From the NCBI RefSeq assembly GCF_030913705.1, contig NZ_CP133190.1, forward strand, positions 310,001 to 374,000: 64,000 nucleotides of DNA, given 5' to 3'. The notes under the pieces are model-generated. The model saw only the letters and a program-made list of their open reading frames with translations. It ran no database searches and was not told the DNA's origin. Positions 8,785-17,189 of this stretch are shown one piece after another (within the stretch, counting starts at the first letter, position 1; every line of letters begins with the position of its first letter). Origin of the DNA: Anaerocolumna sp. MB42-C2 (lineage in GTDB: Bacteria > Bacillota > Clostridia > Lachnospirales > Lachnospiraceae). A program made the translations under genes and the position numbers.

Positions 8785-9348
8785 ATGAAAGCTACCATTG
8801 TATTAATAGCTAATAATGAAGCCGAAAATTACGGCAGAAGATTAATGTTAGAAGCTCATAAAGCAGGTAACCTTGGTTTTGAAATGGCAAGGCTGCCTCA
8901 ACATGTTTCTTTAAAACAGCCTTTTTCAATTCCTGATTTAGGACTATTCGAAGAATTCTTTGATCAATTTGCCAAGGATATTAATCCAGTCAAAATCGAA
9001 TTCAACGAGGTTACAATTCATCCAAGTAATGTCTTAGGTTATGAATCTGGATGTATGTCAATCCACGCTGTGAAATCAGAAGAATTGGCTTATATTCAAA
9101 ACAATCTGTTTCGGTCTTTGGAAAAGCGATTTGGTAAATGTCCAGCGGATCACGATGACGATTATGAGTTTCATATGACCATAGCAATCGGTGGTGCACC
9201 TTTTGAAAATTATAAAAAAGCATTCCAGGAGATGAATAGAAAAGATTATCGAAAAACATTTCTCTTTAACAGGCTTGGACTTCTTTATTATGATGATGAC
9301 AGTATCAAACCAGGAACTTACTTCTGTTATAAGATCGTCAATCTATAG
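8785..9348 (+). CDS. 2H phosphoesterase superfamily protein (LigT / 2'-5' RNA ligase-like)
   Basis: A 187-aa protein with the two H-x-[S/T] motifs of the 2H superfamily: PQHVSLK (His at about 36) and EFHMTIAIGG (His at about 130). These paired histidines act as acid and base in 2',3'-cyclic phosphate or 2'-5' bond chemistry. ATG 8785 is preferred to ATG 8773 because AGGAG (8768-8772) is 12 bases from the former and abuts the latter. It sits 100 bases after thrS on the same strand. The substrate, RNA or a small cyclic phosphate, is unknown. Confidence 0.8.
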   Translation: MKATIVLIANNEAENYGRRLMLEAHKAGNLGFEMARLPQHVSLKQPFSIPDLGLFEEFFDQFAKDINPVKIEFNEVTIHPSNVLGYESGCMSIHAVKSEELAYIQNNLFRSLEKRFGKCPADHDDDYEFHMTIAIGGAPFENYKKAFQEMNRKDYRKTFLFNRLGLLYYDDDSIKPGTYFCYKIVNL

Positions 9349-9480
9349 CTGTTAATTTCATAATTCCTATTTATTCCAGTGTAAATAAGTATAAATTAAT
9401 GAAATTATACTTGTAATAATCATTTGCAAATAGTATATTAGTTTTGATTTTATTTTTATTTACGAAAGAAGGATTTTAAT

Positions 9481-10371
9481 ATGCAATGGAATATTTTAAT
9501 AGGACCTGCAATAGGAGCGGTTATCGGATACGTTACAAATTTAATAGCAGTACAGATGTTATTTCATCCAATCAACCCGGTTTATATCGGGAAATACCGT
9601 GTTCCATTTACACCGGGAATTATCCCCAGAGGGAAAGCCAGGTTTGCTAAGGCTATTGGTAATGTAGTAGGGAATAATCTTTTAAATCCGGTAATTATCA
9701 AGGATACTTTATTATCCCCTGATAAAGAGCAAGAAATCAGAAAACAACTCGATCTCATTTTTCAGAAATTATCTGATGATGATACCACATTAGAAGTAAG
9801 ATTAAATTCGATGATAGGCGATTCTGCTCAGACAAAACTTGAATCGGATCTTGTGGTAAATCTCACTCAGAAAATCAGCACTGAACTTATAACAATGAAT
9901 TTAGGGCAAATAATAGCTGCTGAAGTAAAATCAGCAGTTGTAGAAAAAGTTCAGGGTACTATGTTAGCAATGTTTTTAAATCCTACCGTATTAGAACCAA
10001 TTGAAAATGCAATTGGGGAACGAGTTAACAGATATATAGAAGAACATGCAGAAGAAAAAGTAAACAGTCTTATACAAAACGAATATACAAAATTAAATCA
10101 ACAGACTATTTCCTCATTCATGAGTCAAATTAATACTGCTGAATTAAAAGATACAATCTTAAAAGTTTACCGTTTGCTGATTACTGAATATTCGGAAAAA
10201 ATATTATCCTCCTTAAACCTTTCCAGAATAGCAGAAGAAAAAGTAAATGCAATGGATACAAAAGAGGTGGAGGAGCTTGTTCTTACTATTATGAAAAAAG
10301 AATTGGGAGCTGTTGTTAACCTTGGAGCTGTAATCGGTTTTATATTAGGGTTAATTAATCTATTCTTTTAA
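9481..10371 (+). CDS. DUF445 family membrane protein
   Basis: A 296-aa protein with the DUF445 (YheB-like) layout: an N-terminal hydrophobic hairpin (IGPAIGAVIGYVTNLIAVQMLFHP), the conserved PFTPGIIPRGKARFAKAIG block, a long amphipathic helical middle, and a C-terminal membrane segment (VNLGAVIGFILGLINLFF). Function is unknown; some Bacillus members are linked to spore coats, but nothing here tests that. The start ATG 9481 follows GAAAGAAGG. No obvious operon partner: about 130 bases from the gene before and 100 to the next. Confidence 0.85.
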   Translation: MQWNILIGPAIGAVIGYVTNLIAVQMLFHPINPVYIGKYRVPFTPGIIPRGKARFAKAIGNVVGNNLLNPVIIKDTLLSPDKEQEIRKQLDLIFQKLSDDDTTLEVRLNSMIGDSAQTKLESDLVVNLTQKISTELITMNLGQIIAAEVKSAVVEKVQGTMLAMFLNPTVLEPIENAIGERVNRYIEEHAEEKVNSLIQNEYTKLNQQTISSFMSQINTAELKDTILKVYRLLITEYSEKILSSLNLSRIAEEKVNAMDTKEVEELVLTIMKKELGAVVNLGAVIGFILGLINLFF

Positions 10372-10471
10372 AATATACTATATTTAAAGGAAACAATATG
10401 AATTTACAAGATAATAAATGCATTTATTGCGTAACTAATATATGGAAGCAACTATTGAAAGGAGCGATAAT

Positions 10472-11329
10472 ATGAATCCCAGGTACAGCAATTATATAAA
10501 GAGCGCATTGTTTTTCATTACTTTATTCGTTAGTCTGATAATGGCTCCAAAAGTTTACCAGGCATCCGAAACAACCAAGGAGTTGGATGGAATTAAGACT
10601 TTATCAAATGACACTGTTTATTACTATGACTTAAATGGTGACGGAAAAACAGAAAAAATTTTGTGTAAAATAACTGTAAATTACGATAAACGTAAAACAA
10701 CTCTAAAGTTATATATTAATGATGCGTTAAGTTTATCCAAAATTGAGGATGGATTATTTTTTTTAGTAACGATCCTTGATCTTGATAAAAGTGATAATTA
10801 CCTGGACTTCTTTATAAGTACCACAATGGAATCAGGCTGTATGGATAATTCATTTTTTACACGATATGACGGTACTAAATTTTTAGATTATGTAACTTTT
10901 GATATAAAAACGTTAACGAAAAAATTTGATTCCTCGCGATATTATATAAATAAATTAAACGGTGATGGTAAGTTTACCATGGTAATCGATACCCCTATTT
11001 ATTCCCCGGCAATTGGGTGCTATTTCTGCTATGTACCTTTCCGGTTAAAGGATAATGTATTATCGGCAATTACAACTAACACTTACACCCTAACCGCCGA
11101 TTCTTCAAACTATAAATATAAAGCAGTAAAAAGTTTTTCAGTTTATAAAAAAGCCGGTTCAAAAAATGTTGTATATAAGGTAAAAAAAAGTGATAAAGTT
11201 TTTTTTGATAAAATGTATATATCAAAATCAGGAAAAGCATATTTCAGAATCATAAACAATAAGGGAAAAAAAGGCTGGATTAAATCAGATCAGGAAAACC
11301 TTTTTGCAGAGTGTCCGGCCTGGGGTTAA
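10472..11329 (+). CDS. Secreted protein with signal peptide, VCBS-like opening and SH3-like C-terminus
   Basis: About 285 aa. ATG 10472 (MNPRYSNYIK) is preceded by GGAGCGATA; an upstream ATG at 10442 lacks a ribosome site. A signal peptide with a hydrophobic core (SALFFITLFVSLIMAP) precedes a likely cut near VYQAS. The mature part opens with YYDLNGDGKTEKI, the Asp-rich calcium-loop pattern of FG-GAP/VCBS proteins. The end (KAYFRIINNKGKKGWIKSD) is like a bacterial SH3 strand pair. No enzyme motif was seen. It is probably an exported binding or wall-associated protein; no family name can be given. Confidence 0.65.
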   Translation: MNPRYSNYIKSALFFITLFVSLIMAPKVYQASETTKELDGIKTLSNDTVYYYDLNGDGKTEKILCKITVNYDKRKTTLKLYINDALSLSKIEDGLFFLVTILDLDKSDNYLDFFISTTMESGCMDNSFFTRYDGTKFLDYVTFDIKTLTKKFDSSRYYINKLNGDGKFTMVIDTPIYSPAIGCYFCYVPFRLKDNVLSAITTNTYTLTADSSNYKYKAVKSFSVYKKAGSKNVVYKVKKSDKVFFDKMYISKSGKAYFRIINNKGKKGWIKSDQENLFAECPAWG

Positions 11330-11475
11330 TAACCGCATATTTTTTGTAATGATAAGCACGTTTTTAAATTTTTGAAGGAATCATTATGTTATTTCTTGAA
11401 AACGGGTTGTTGAAAGTGAGCAGTGTATCACCTGACTAATTTCAGAGTACTTTGGTAATATATGTATAAATTTTT

Positions 11476-11508
11476 AACAGAGGTATTATAAAATACCTCT
11501 GTTTTTTA
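11476..11508 (+). terminator. Intrinsic terminator after the secreted-protein gene
   Basis: A perfect 12-bp inverted repeat (11476-11487 with 11492-11503, core CAGAGGTATT) with a 4-base loop is followed by a run of T. It isolates the genes before it from the promoter that begins 3 bases later. Confidence 0.85.
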
Positions 11509-11510
11509 TA

Positions 11511-11539
11511 TTGACAAGAGACAATATGTCACTTATAAT
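11511..11539 (+). promoter_or_regulatory. Consensus SigA promoter of the S-layer/ABC export operon
   Basis: TTGACA (11511-11516), a 17-base spacer and TATAAT (11534-11539): a perfect match to the SigA consensus. The next gene on this strand is the SLH-protein gene at 11698. The spacer holds one operator-like site and a second lies over the expected start of transcription, so such a strong promoter would need repression. Confidence 0.88.
11516..11532 (+). promoter_or_regulatory. Operator-like site A (AAGAGACAATATGTCAC), in the promoter spacer
   Basis: The palindrome GACA-ATA-TGTC lies between the -35 and -10 boxes. It shares AAGARACAnnnTGTCAC with site B (11550-11566) and with site C in front of the TetR gene (20551-20567). 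It is proposed to be the binding site of that TetR protein. Confidence 0.75.
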
Positions 11540-11549
11540 AACGGAATGT

Positions 11550-11566
11550 AAGAAACACTGTGTCAC
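11550..11566 (+). promoter_or_regulatory. Operator-like site B (AAGAAACACTGTGTCAC), at the transcription start
   Basis: Core ACAC-T-GTGT palindrome about 10 bases after the -10 box and 34 bases (about three helical turns) from site A. Downstream bases CACATAATTAGA also match those at site C (CACATAAGTAGA), so the similarity extends beyond the palindrome. Confidence 0.75.
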
Positions 11567-11595
11567 ATAATTAGACTTGAAAAGAGGTGTTTGTA

Positions 11596-11637
11596 TGAAA
11601 AAGAGTATTGTTATATATCTTAAACATAAAAAATGAG
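11596..11637 (+). CDS. Short leader ORF (13 codons) in the 5' UTR of the export operon
   Basis: ATG 11596 with ribosome site AGAGGTG 6 bases upstream encodes MKKSIVIYLKHKK and stops with TGA at 11635-11637, 60 bases before the SLH gene. It lies in the untranslated leader. It has a good ribosome site but no clear hairpin around it, so a regulatory role is only possible. Confidence 0.4.
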
Positions 11638-11697
11638 TTTATGAGAAACCGAATAATATTGTAGATACATATTAAAGTTAAATTAAGGAGACTGAAG

Positions 11698-13578
11698 ATG
11701 CAAAGAAAAATTATAACACTATTACTTGCTGTGACTATGCTGATTGGAACCATTGCAGTTCCGGTGAAACCGGCGGAAGCTGCCTCCAGTACGAATAATG
11801 CAGGAAAAGTTATTGATGCCTTAGAAATTATGGATACGGATCAGGGGAACAGTACGAATCCGGCCGCAAAAGTTACAAGAGCACAGTATGCACAGATGTT
11901 AGTCAATATGTCGGCCTTAAAAGATCAGACCTCTGCGAAAAGCAATGTATCTTTATTTAAGGATGTAACGAAAAAATATTGGGCAGCAGGCTACATACAG
12001 ACAGCAATTAACCAGGGATGGATGTCCGGTTACATGAACGGCACATTCAAACCCTCTCAGAGTATTACCTTAATGGAAGCAGTGAATGGTGTTCTGAAGC
12101 TTTTAGGATATACCAACAGCGACTTTACCGGTAATTTAAACGCGGCTGAAATGGCACTGTACGAATCAAAGGACTTAGACAAAAATATAACGAAAACACA
12201 AAAACAAGCACTGACCAGAAAAGACTGTATGAATCTTTTCTATAATACCTTAATTGCCAAAACCAAAGACGGCAAGATTTATGCGGAAACCCTCGGTTAT
12301 ACGGTTGATTCCAAAGGGGAGATGGATTATCTGTCTTTAGTTAACACCAAAATGGAAGGACCGATCTTAGTGGATAATGACTGGAAGAGCCAGATTCCTT
12401 TTTTCTTAGGGGAGGCTACCTTTTATAAAGACGGTACATTAGGAACCCTGAATGATATTCAGCAAAATGATGTGGTTTATTATTCCAAAAATTTAAAATC
12501 CGTTTGGGCTTATGATAATAAGGTCACCGGTTCCATCCAGACCATTCTGCCGAACCGTTTAGCTCCGACCTCCGTGAAACTAGGCGGAAAAGAATATTCC
12601 TTAGGTTCTAATGATATGTCCGTCGCATTCTCCTCTTTAGGTAAGGTGGATGAGGGTGATGTAGTAACTTTAATCTTAGGCAAGGACGATACGGTAGTTG
12701 ATGTATTGGGAATTGATGAATATAATGTAACGGTTACCGGAATTGTAGTAGATAACGGAGAGCGGGTAATGACCAATGATAAGGATGAACTTGTAAGTTC
12801 GAATTATGTGGCATTCGTGGATGCAGGCGGTAACAAATATGAACAGGATTATGACCTTACCGCAATCACATTTTCAGAAGGAGAAGTTGTCCGTGTCACC
12901 TATGATAACGGAATAGCTTCCGTAAATAGTTATAAAGCAGGCAGTACTTCCTTCGGTTCAAATACCTTTTCAAGCGACGGAATGAAATTAGGAAGTTATA
13001 AGTTAGCATCAAATGTAAAGATCTTAGATTATTATAAGGGCAGCTATAAAAGCATAAAGCCAAGCAGACTTGCGAATATAACATTAGGGGATGCCAGTGT
13101 TAATTATTACGAGTTAAACAGTTCCGGAGATATATCCAAGCTGATTCTAAATAATGTAACAGGTGATGTATATAAGTATGGTATCTTAACAGGTATATCC
13201 AGTCAAGGTTCCGATAAAATGAGTTTTGATTATAATATAAACGGAACGACAGGAACAGGAATCGGTGATGAATATGACGTAAAAGAGGGGCCGAAAGGAT
13301 TTATATTCGATGATGATGATTCTACGCAGATAGAAGACCTGATTGACCTTACAAAAGTGAATGTCAGAGCGATTGGAGCTAGTATCGTACAAGATAGTAC
13401 ACAAAAATACATGATAGCAGATGAAGTCGCCGTATTTTTCCATGATGCCGGAAAATACTCAGTCGCAACTTTAAGTGATGTATCCAATTTAAACAAATAT
13501 AAATTAACTGCTTATTACGATGGTTCTATGGCTTCAGGCGGCAGAATTCGTGTTATCATTGCAGAAAATAAAGACTGA
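11698..13578 (+). CDS. S-layer homology (SLH) domain protein, first gene of the export operon
   Basis: A 626-aa exported protein. The signal peptide (KIITLLLAVTMLIGTIAVPV) ends near PAEAAS. SLH repeats follow at about residues 35-75 (KVTRAQYAQMLVNM) and 80-135 (FKDVTKKYWAAGYIQ, GYMNGTFKPSQSITLMEAV), which in other Firmicutes hold proteins to pyruvylated wall polymers; a weaker third repeat ends near ALTRKDCMNLFYN. The remaining 430 residues are beta-rich and of no recognised family, with repeated short modules (for example VVYYSKNLKSVWAYDNKVTG). The ribosome site is AAGGAGAC. It is followed after 20 bases by the HlyD-like gene, so a wall-anchored part of the exporter is an attractive guess but not shown. 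Confidence 0.88.
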   Translation: MQRKIITLLLAVTMLIGTIAVPVKPAEAASSTNNAGKVIDALEIMDTDQGNSTNPAAKVTRAQYAQMLVNMSALKDQTSAKSNVSLFKDVTKKYWAAGYIQTAINQGWMSGYMNGTFKPSQSITLMEAVNGVLKLLGYTNSDFTGNLNAAEMALYESKDLDKNITKTQKQALTRKDCMNLFYNTLIAKTKDGKIYAETLGYTVDSKGEMDYLSLVNTKMEGPILVDNDWKSQIPFFLGEATFYKDGTLGTLNDIQQNDVVYYSKNLKSVWAYDNKVTGSIQTILPNRLAPTSVKLGGKEYSLGSNDMSVAFSSLGKVDEGDVVTLILGKDDTVVDVLGIDEYNVTVTGIVVDNGERVMTNDKDELVSSNYVAFVDAGGNKYEQDYDLTAITFSEGEVVRVTYDNGIASVNSYKAGSTSFGSNTFSSDGMKLGSYKLASNVKILDYYKGSYKSIKPSRLANITLGDASVNYYELNSSGDISKLILNNVTGDVYKYGILTGISSQGSDKMSFDYNINGTTGTGIGDEYDVKEGPKGFIFDDDDSTQIEDLIDLTKVNVRAIGASIVQDSTQKYMIADEVAVFFHDAGKYSVATLSDVSNLNKYKLTAYYDGSMASGGRIRVIIAENKD

Positions 13579-13598
13579 CAAAGGAGTGAATATATAAT

Positions 13599-15401
13599 AT
13601 GAGTAGGAATAATAAAGCAGATAAGAAGTCTTTGCATACTGAGAATACAGATGAAATAAATAAAAAGGGTAAAGGGATAAGTTTCATTAAACCATTGGCT
13701 TTACTCGTATTTCTTATATTCATAACGTTCGTAATATTTGGCAGAATCAACGGCAGTGCAGATAAATCCAATGCGAAAGAAGTAATACATACAGTAAAAG
13801 TTGAAAACAGAGATATTCAGTACATACTGTCTTCTTCCGGTATCATAGAACCTTTAAATACTTATGATGTTACCAGTCAGGTGGTTGGAGATGTAATTTC
13901 CGCTGACTTTGCAGAAGGGGAACAGGTTAAGAAAGATGAGGTATTATATCAGATAACAACAGATGATATAGACAGTAAACTGCGTAATGCGGAAAATGCG
14001 GTTCCAAGAGCAAAAGAAGATTACAAATTTGCCAAAGACAAATATGCTGAGGCAGTGCAGAAATATAATGATGCATTGGATGATTATGATGATGCAGCGG
14101 ATGATTATGGTGATCTAACCATTAAATCTAAAAAAGCAGGAGTTGTCAAAACATTATTTGTTGATGAAGGAGATAAAATACAGATTGGAACACAGATAGC
14201 TGAAATCTATGATAACAGTTACATGGAATTAAAGGTACCTTTCAATTCTGCTGATGTAAAGCAATCTCTGATAGGAAAAACTGCAAAAGTTGAAATAACA
14301 GATAGTAACGAAAAATTAGAAGGAAACGTAACTGAAATAAGTTCGATTGAAGATGTTTTAAGCGGAAATCGAGTTGTTAAGACGATAACCATTAAGGTTA
14401 AAAATCCAGGCGGTTTAACTGCCGGTACAAAAGCTACGGCATCAATCGGCGATTTATACAGCAGCGGGGAAGGCATTTTTAACGTATTGGAAGAGGGAAT
14501 TATAACTGCTGATAAAGCAGGCGAAATCCATACTCTTAATATAAAAGAAGGAGATAAGATATCTGAGAAATATCCGGTAATCGTATTAGACAGCGATACC
14601 TATAAAGATCAGTTAGATGCTTATCAGAATAAAGTGGATAATGCAAAAGATATAATGGATAATGCAGAAAATACTTTGGAAAAAGCTCACGAAAAAATCG
14701 ATGATGCCAAAACTTCTCTGGAGGATGTCATAGAGGATAAAACGGATTATAGCGTAACGTCACCTATTTCCGGTGTGGTTGCCAGTAAAGATGTTTTGGA
14801 GGGTGATACAATCAGAAATACAACACCAAAACTCTGCACTATTTATGATTTATCTGCTGTCAAGTTTGATATGCCGGTAGATGAATTGGATATTAAAGCA
14901 GTTAAGATCGGTCAGAAAGTTAATGTTACCTCGAATGCTTTAGAGGGACGCACCTTTCATGGTATCGTTACTAATATAAGTCAGGAAAGTACCTACACGA
15001 ACGGAGTACCGGAATATCCTGTTACCGTACAAATTGATGATTTCGGTGATTTATATACTGGAATGAATGTAACAGGAGAAATTATTATTAATGAAGTACA
15101 AGATGTTATGGCTGTACCGAATGGTGCTTTGATTCGTGGAGGAGTAGTATATGTAAAAGATCCTGCTGTGAAAGAAGTCGTGAACCATGTACCGGTTGGA
15201 TTTAAAGAAGTCAAAGTAAAAACAGGACTTACGGATGGTAAATATACAGAGATTTTAGACGGATTAACTGGTGAAGAAGAGCTGTTTGTTCTTGGAAATG
15301 TAACGGAGCTTCAAACGGGAGCGCTAAATCAGGATAAAAATGAGCAAAACGAACAAATGAGTAACGAAAGCCAAGATGACGGCACAACTGCCACACCGTA
15401 A
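13599..15401 (+). CDS. HlyD/RND-type membrane-fusion (adaptor) protein
   Basis: A 600-aa protein with one N-terminal membrane anchor (about residues 28-48, PLALLVFLIFITFVIFG) and a large outside part. It shows lipoyl/barrel halves on both sides of coiled-coil stretches (about 125-165 and 345-385, rich in Asp/Ala/Lys). It appears to contain two lipoyl sets: SSGIIEPLNTYDVTSQVVG with SKKAGVVKTLFVDEGDKI, then ITADKAGEIHTLNIKEGDKI with TSPISGVVASKDVLEGD. That is longer than the usual 350-450 aa MacA/YknX type. The C-terminus is acidic and low in complexity. Gram-positive members work with ABC exporters; the two exporter halves follow at once. Confidence 0.87.
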   Translation: MSRNNKADKKSLHTENTDEINKKGKGISFIKPLALLVFLIFITFVIFGRINGSADKSNAKEVIHTVKVENRDIQYILSSSGIIEPLNTYDVTSQVVGDVISADFAEGEQVKKDEVLYQITTDDIDSKLRNAENAVPRAKEDYKFAKDKYAEAVQKYNDALDDYDDAADDYGDLTIKSKKAGVVKTLFVDEGDKIQIGTQIAEIYDNSYMELKVPFNSADVKQSLIGKTAKVEITDSNEKLEGNVTEISSIEDVLSGNRVVKTITIKVKNPGGLTAGTKATASIGDLYSSGEGIFNVLEEGIITADKAGEIHTLNIKEGDKISEKYPVIVLDSDTYKDQLDAYQNKVDNAKDIMDNAENTLEKAHEKIDDAKTSLEDVIEDKTDYSVTSPISGVVASKDVLEGDTIRNTTPKLCTIYDLSAVKFDMPVDELDIKAVKIGQKVNVTSNALEGRTFHGIVTNISQESTYTNGVPEYPVTVQIDDFGDLYTGMNVTGEIIINEVQDVMAVPNGALIRGGVVYVKDPAVKEVVNHVPVGFKEVKVKTGLTDGKYTEILDGLTGEEELFVLGNVTELQTGALNQDKNEQNEQMSNESQDDGTTATP

Positions 15402-15446
15402 TTAACACAAACGTTATTTAGTATGACAGTTTGAAAGGGACATAAA

Positions 15447-17189
15447 ATGGATAGAGTATTTAAATATATATCACGATATTGGGTTCTTGTTCTGATGGCA
15501 GTAATATTACTTTTTATCCAGGCAATGTGTGAACTTACTTTGCCGGATTATATGTCCGATATTATTAATACCGGAGTTATCAATAGCGATATTAGTTTTA
15601 TCTTGGATACAGGAAGGAAGATGCTGATTATCAGCCTTATCGGAACCTTATGTTCTATTTCTGTGGGTTATTTTGCATCCAGAGTAGCAGCACAGACGTC
15701 CAGAGATTTGAGAAGTGATGTATTTCGAAAGGTCCAGAGCTTTTCAAATGAAGAATTTGATAAATTTTCAACTGCATCTTTAATTACTCGAACGACGAAT
15801 GATATTACACAAATTCAGTCATTGATCGTAATGATGGTAAGATTACTTTTTTATGCACCTATTCTTGGTATCGGAGGGACAATAAAGGCTGTTTCAAGCA
15901 GTTTGTCCCTCTCCAGGATGATTGTACTTTCCTTGATTGTTATTTTTATGTTTATCATATTCATTTTTGTAGTTGCAATGCCTAAAATGAAAATGGTTCA
16001 AACTCTCATTGACCGCCTAAACCTGGTAAGCCGCGAGAATCTTGAGGGTATGCTGGTAATTCGAGCTTTTAACACACAGAAATTTGAAGCCGAACGGTTT
16101 AATAAGGCAAACAAAGAATTAACGAATACCAATTTATTTGTAAACCGTGTTATGACAATTATGATGCCAACCATGATGTTAATAATGAATATAACCATTG
16201 TTCTTATTGTGTGGTTTGGTTCTAAACAGATATCAAAGCTGGAAATCGATATCGGTACAATGATGGCATTTATGCAGTATGCCATACAGATTATTTCAGC
16301 GTTTTTAATGCTTTCCGTCATGTTTATAATGATACCCCGTGCCGCAGTCAGTGCCAACAGAATCAAAGAGGTGTTGGATATGAAACCTTCCATCCGGGAT
16401 AAAAAGCACACATTATCCTACGATGAAAATTTCAATTCTGATGTTGAATTTAGGAATGTTAGTTTTACCTATCCGGAGGGGAATGGCCATGTACTTGAAA
16501 ACATAAGTTTTACTGCTAAAAAACACCAGACAACTGCTATTATCGGTGCAACCGGTTGTGGCAAGTCAACGGTTATAAATCTTTTGATGCGTTTTTATGA
16601 TGTATCGGACGGACAGATCTTAATTGACGGAAAGGATATCAGAGATGTAGACCGTCAGGACCTTAGAAGTAAAATCGGTTATGTACCACAAAAAAGTATT
16701 CTTTTTTCTGGAAATATCCGTTCAAACCTATATTATGCCGATAAATGCAGTACGTTTGAAAATATTCAAAAGGCTGCCAAAATAGCGCAGGCAACTGAGT
16801 TTATCGAATCAAAGCCAGATACTTATGATGCATCGATTGCACAAGGAGGCACTAACGTATCTGGCGGACAGAAGCAAAGATTATCTATTGCAAGGGCACT
16901 GGTTAAAAATGCGCCCATTTATATATTTGATGACAGCTTTTCAGCACTGGATCTGAATACGGATAAAAAGCTTCGTGCAGCATTAAAGAGTGAGACAGGG
17001 GACAGCACAATAATACTGGTCGCTCAGCGTGTCGGTACCATTATGAATGCAGATCAGATTATTGTTTTAGATAATGGTACAATTGTGGGAAAAGGTACCC
17101 ATAAGGAGCTTATGAAAAGTTGTATGGTTTACAGGGAAATTGCTTTATCACAAATGTCAAAGGAGGAACTTGACCAATGCCTAGAATGA
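15447..17189 (+). CDS. ABC exporter half-transporter with degenerate ATP site (heterodimer subunit 1)
   Basis: 580 aa: six membrane helices (about 1-300) fused to an ATPase. Walker A is GATGCGKST, the signature VSGGQKQR is canonical, and Walker B reads IYIFDDSFSALD, so the catalytic Glu after Walker B is Asp. That pattern is the non-hydrolytic half of heterodimeric exporters such as BmrC/BmrD or LmrCD. The H-loop position is also changed (VAQRVGTI, Gln for His). It overlaps the next half-transporter gene by 13 bases, which supports an obligate pair. Substrates of such pairs are usually drugs or amphipathic peptides. Confidence 0.93.
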   Translation: MDRVFKYISRYWVLVLMAVILLFIQAMCELTLPDYMSDIINTGVINSDISFILDTGRKMLIISLIGTLCSISVGYFASRVAAQTSRDLRSDVFRKVQSFSNEEFDKFSTASLITRTTNDITQIQSLIVMMVRLLFYAPILGIGGTIKAVSSSLSLSRMIVLSLIVIFMFIIFIFVVAMPKMKMVQTLIDRLNLVSRENLEGMLVIRAFNTQKFEAERFNKANKELTNTNLFVNRVMTIMMPTMMLIMNITIVLIVWFGSKQISKLEIDIGTMMAFMQYAIQIISAFLMLSVMFIMIPRAAVSANRIKEVLDMKPSIRDKKHTLSYDENFNSDVEFRNVSFTYPEGNGHVLENISFTAKKHQTTAIIGATGCGKSTVINLLMRFYDVSDGQILIDGKDIRDVDRQDLRSKIGYVPQKSILFSGNIRSNLYYADKCSTFENIQKAAKIAQATEFIESKPDTYDASIAQGGTNVSGGQKQRLSIARALVKNAPIYIFDDSFSALDLNTDKKLRAALKSETGDSTIILVAQRVGTIMNADQIIVLDNGTIVGKGTHKELMKSCMVYREIALSQMSKEELDQCLE

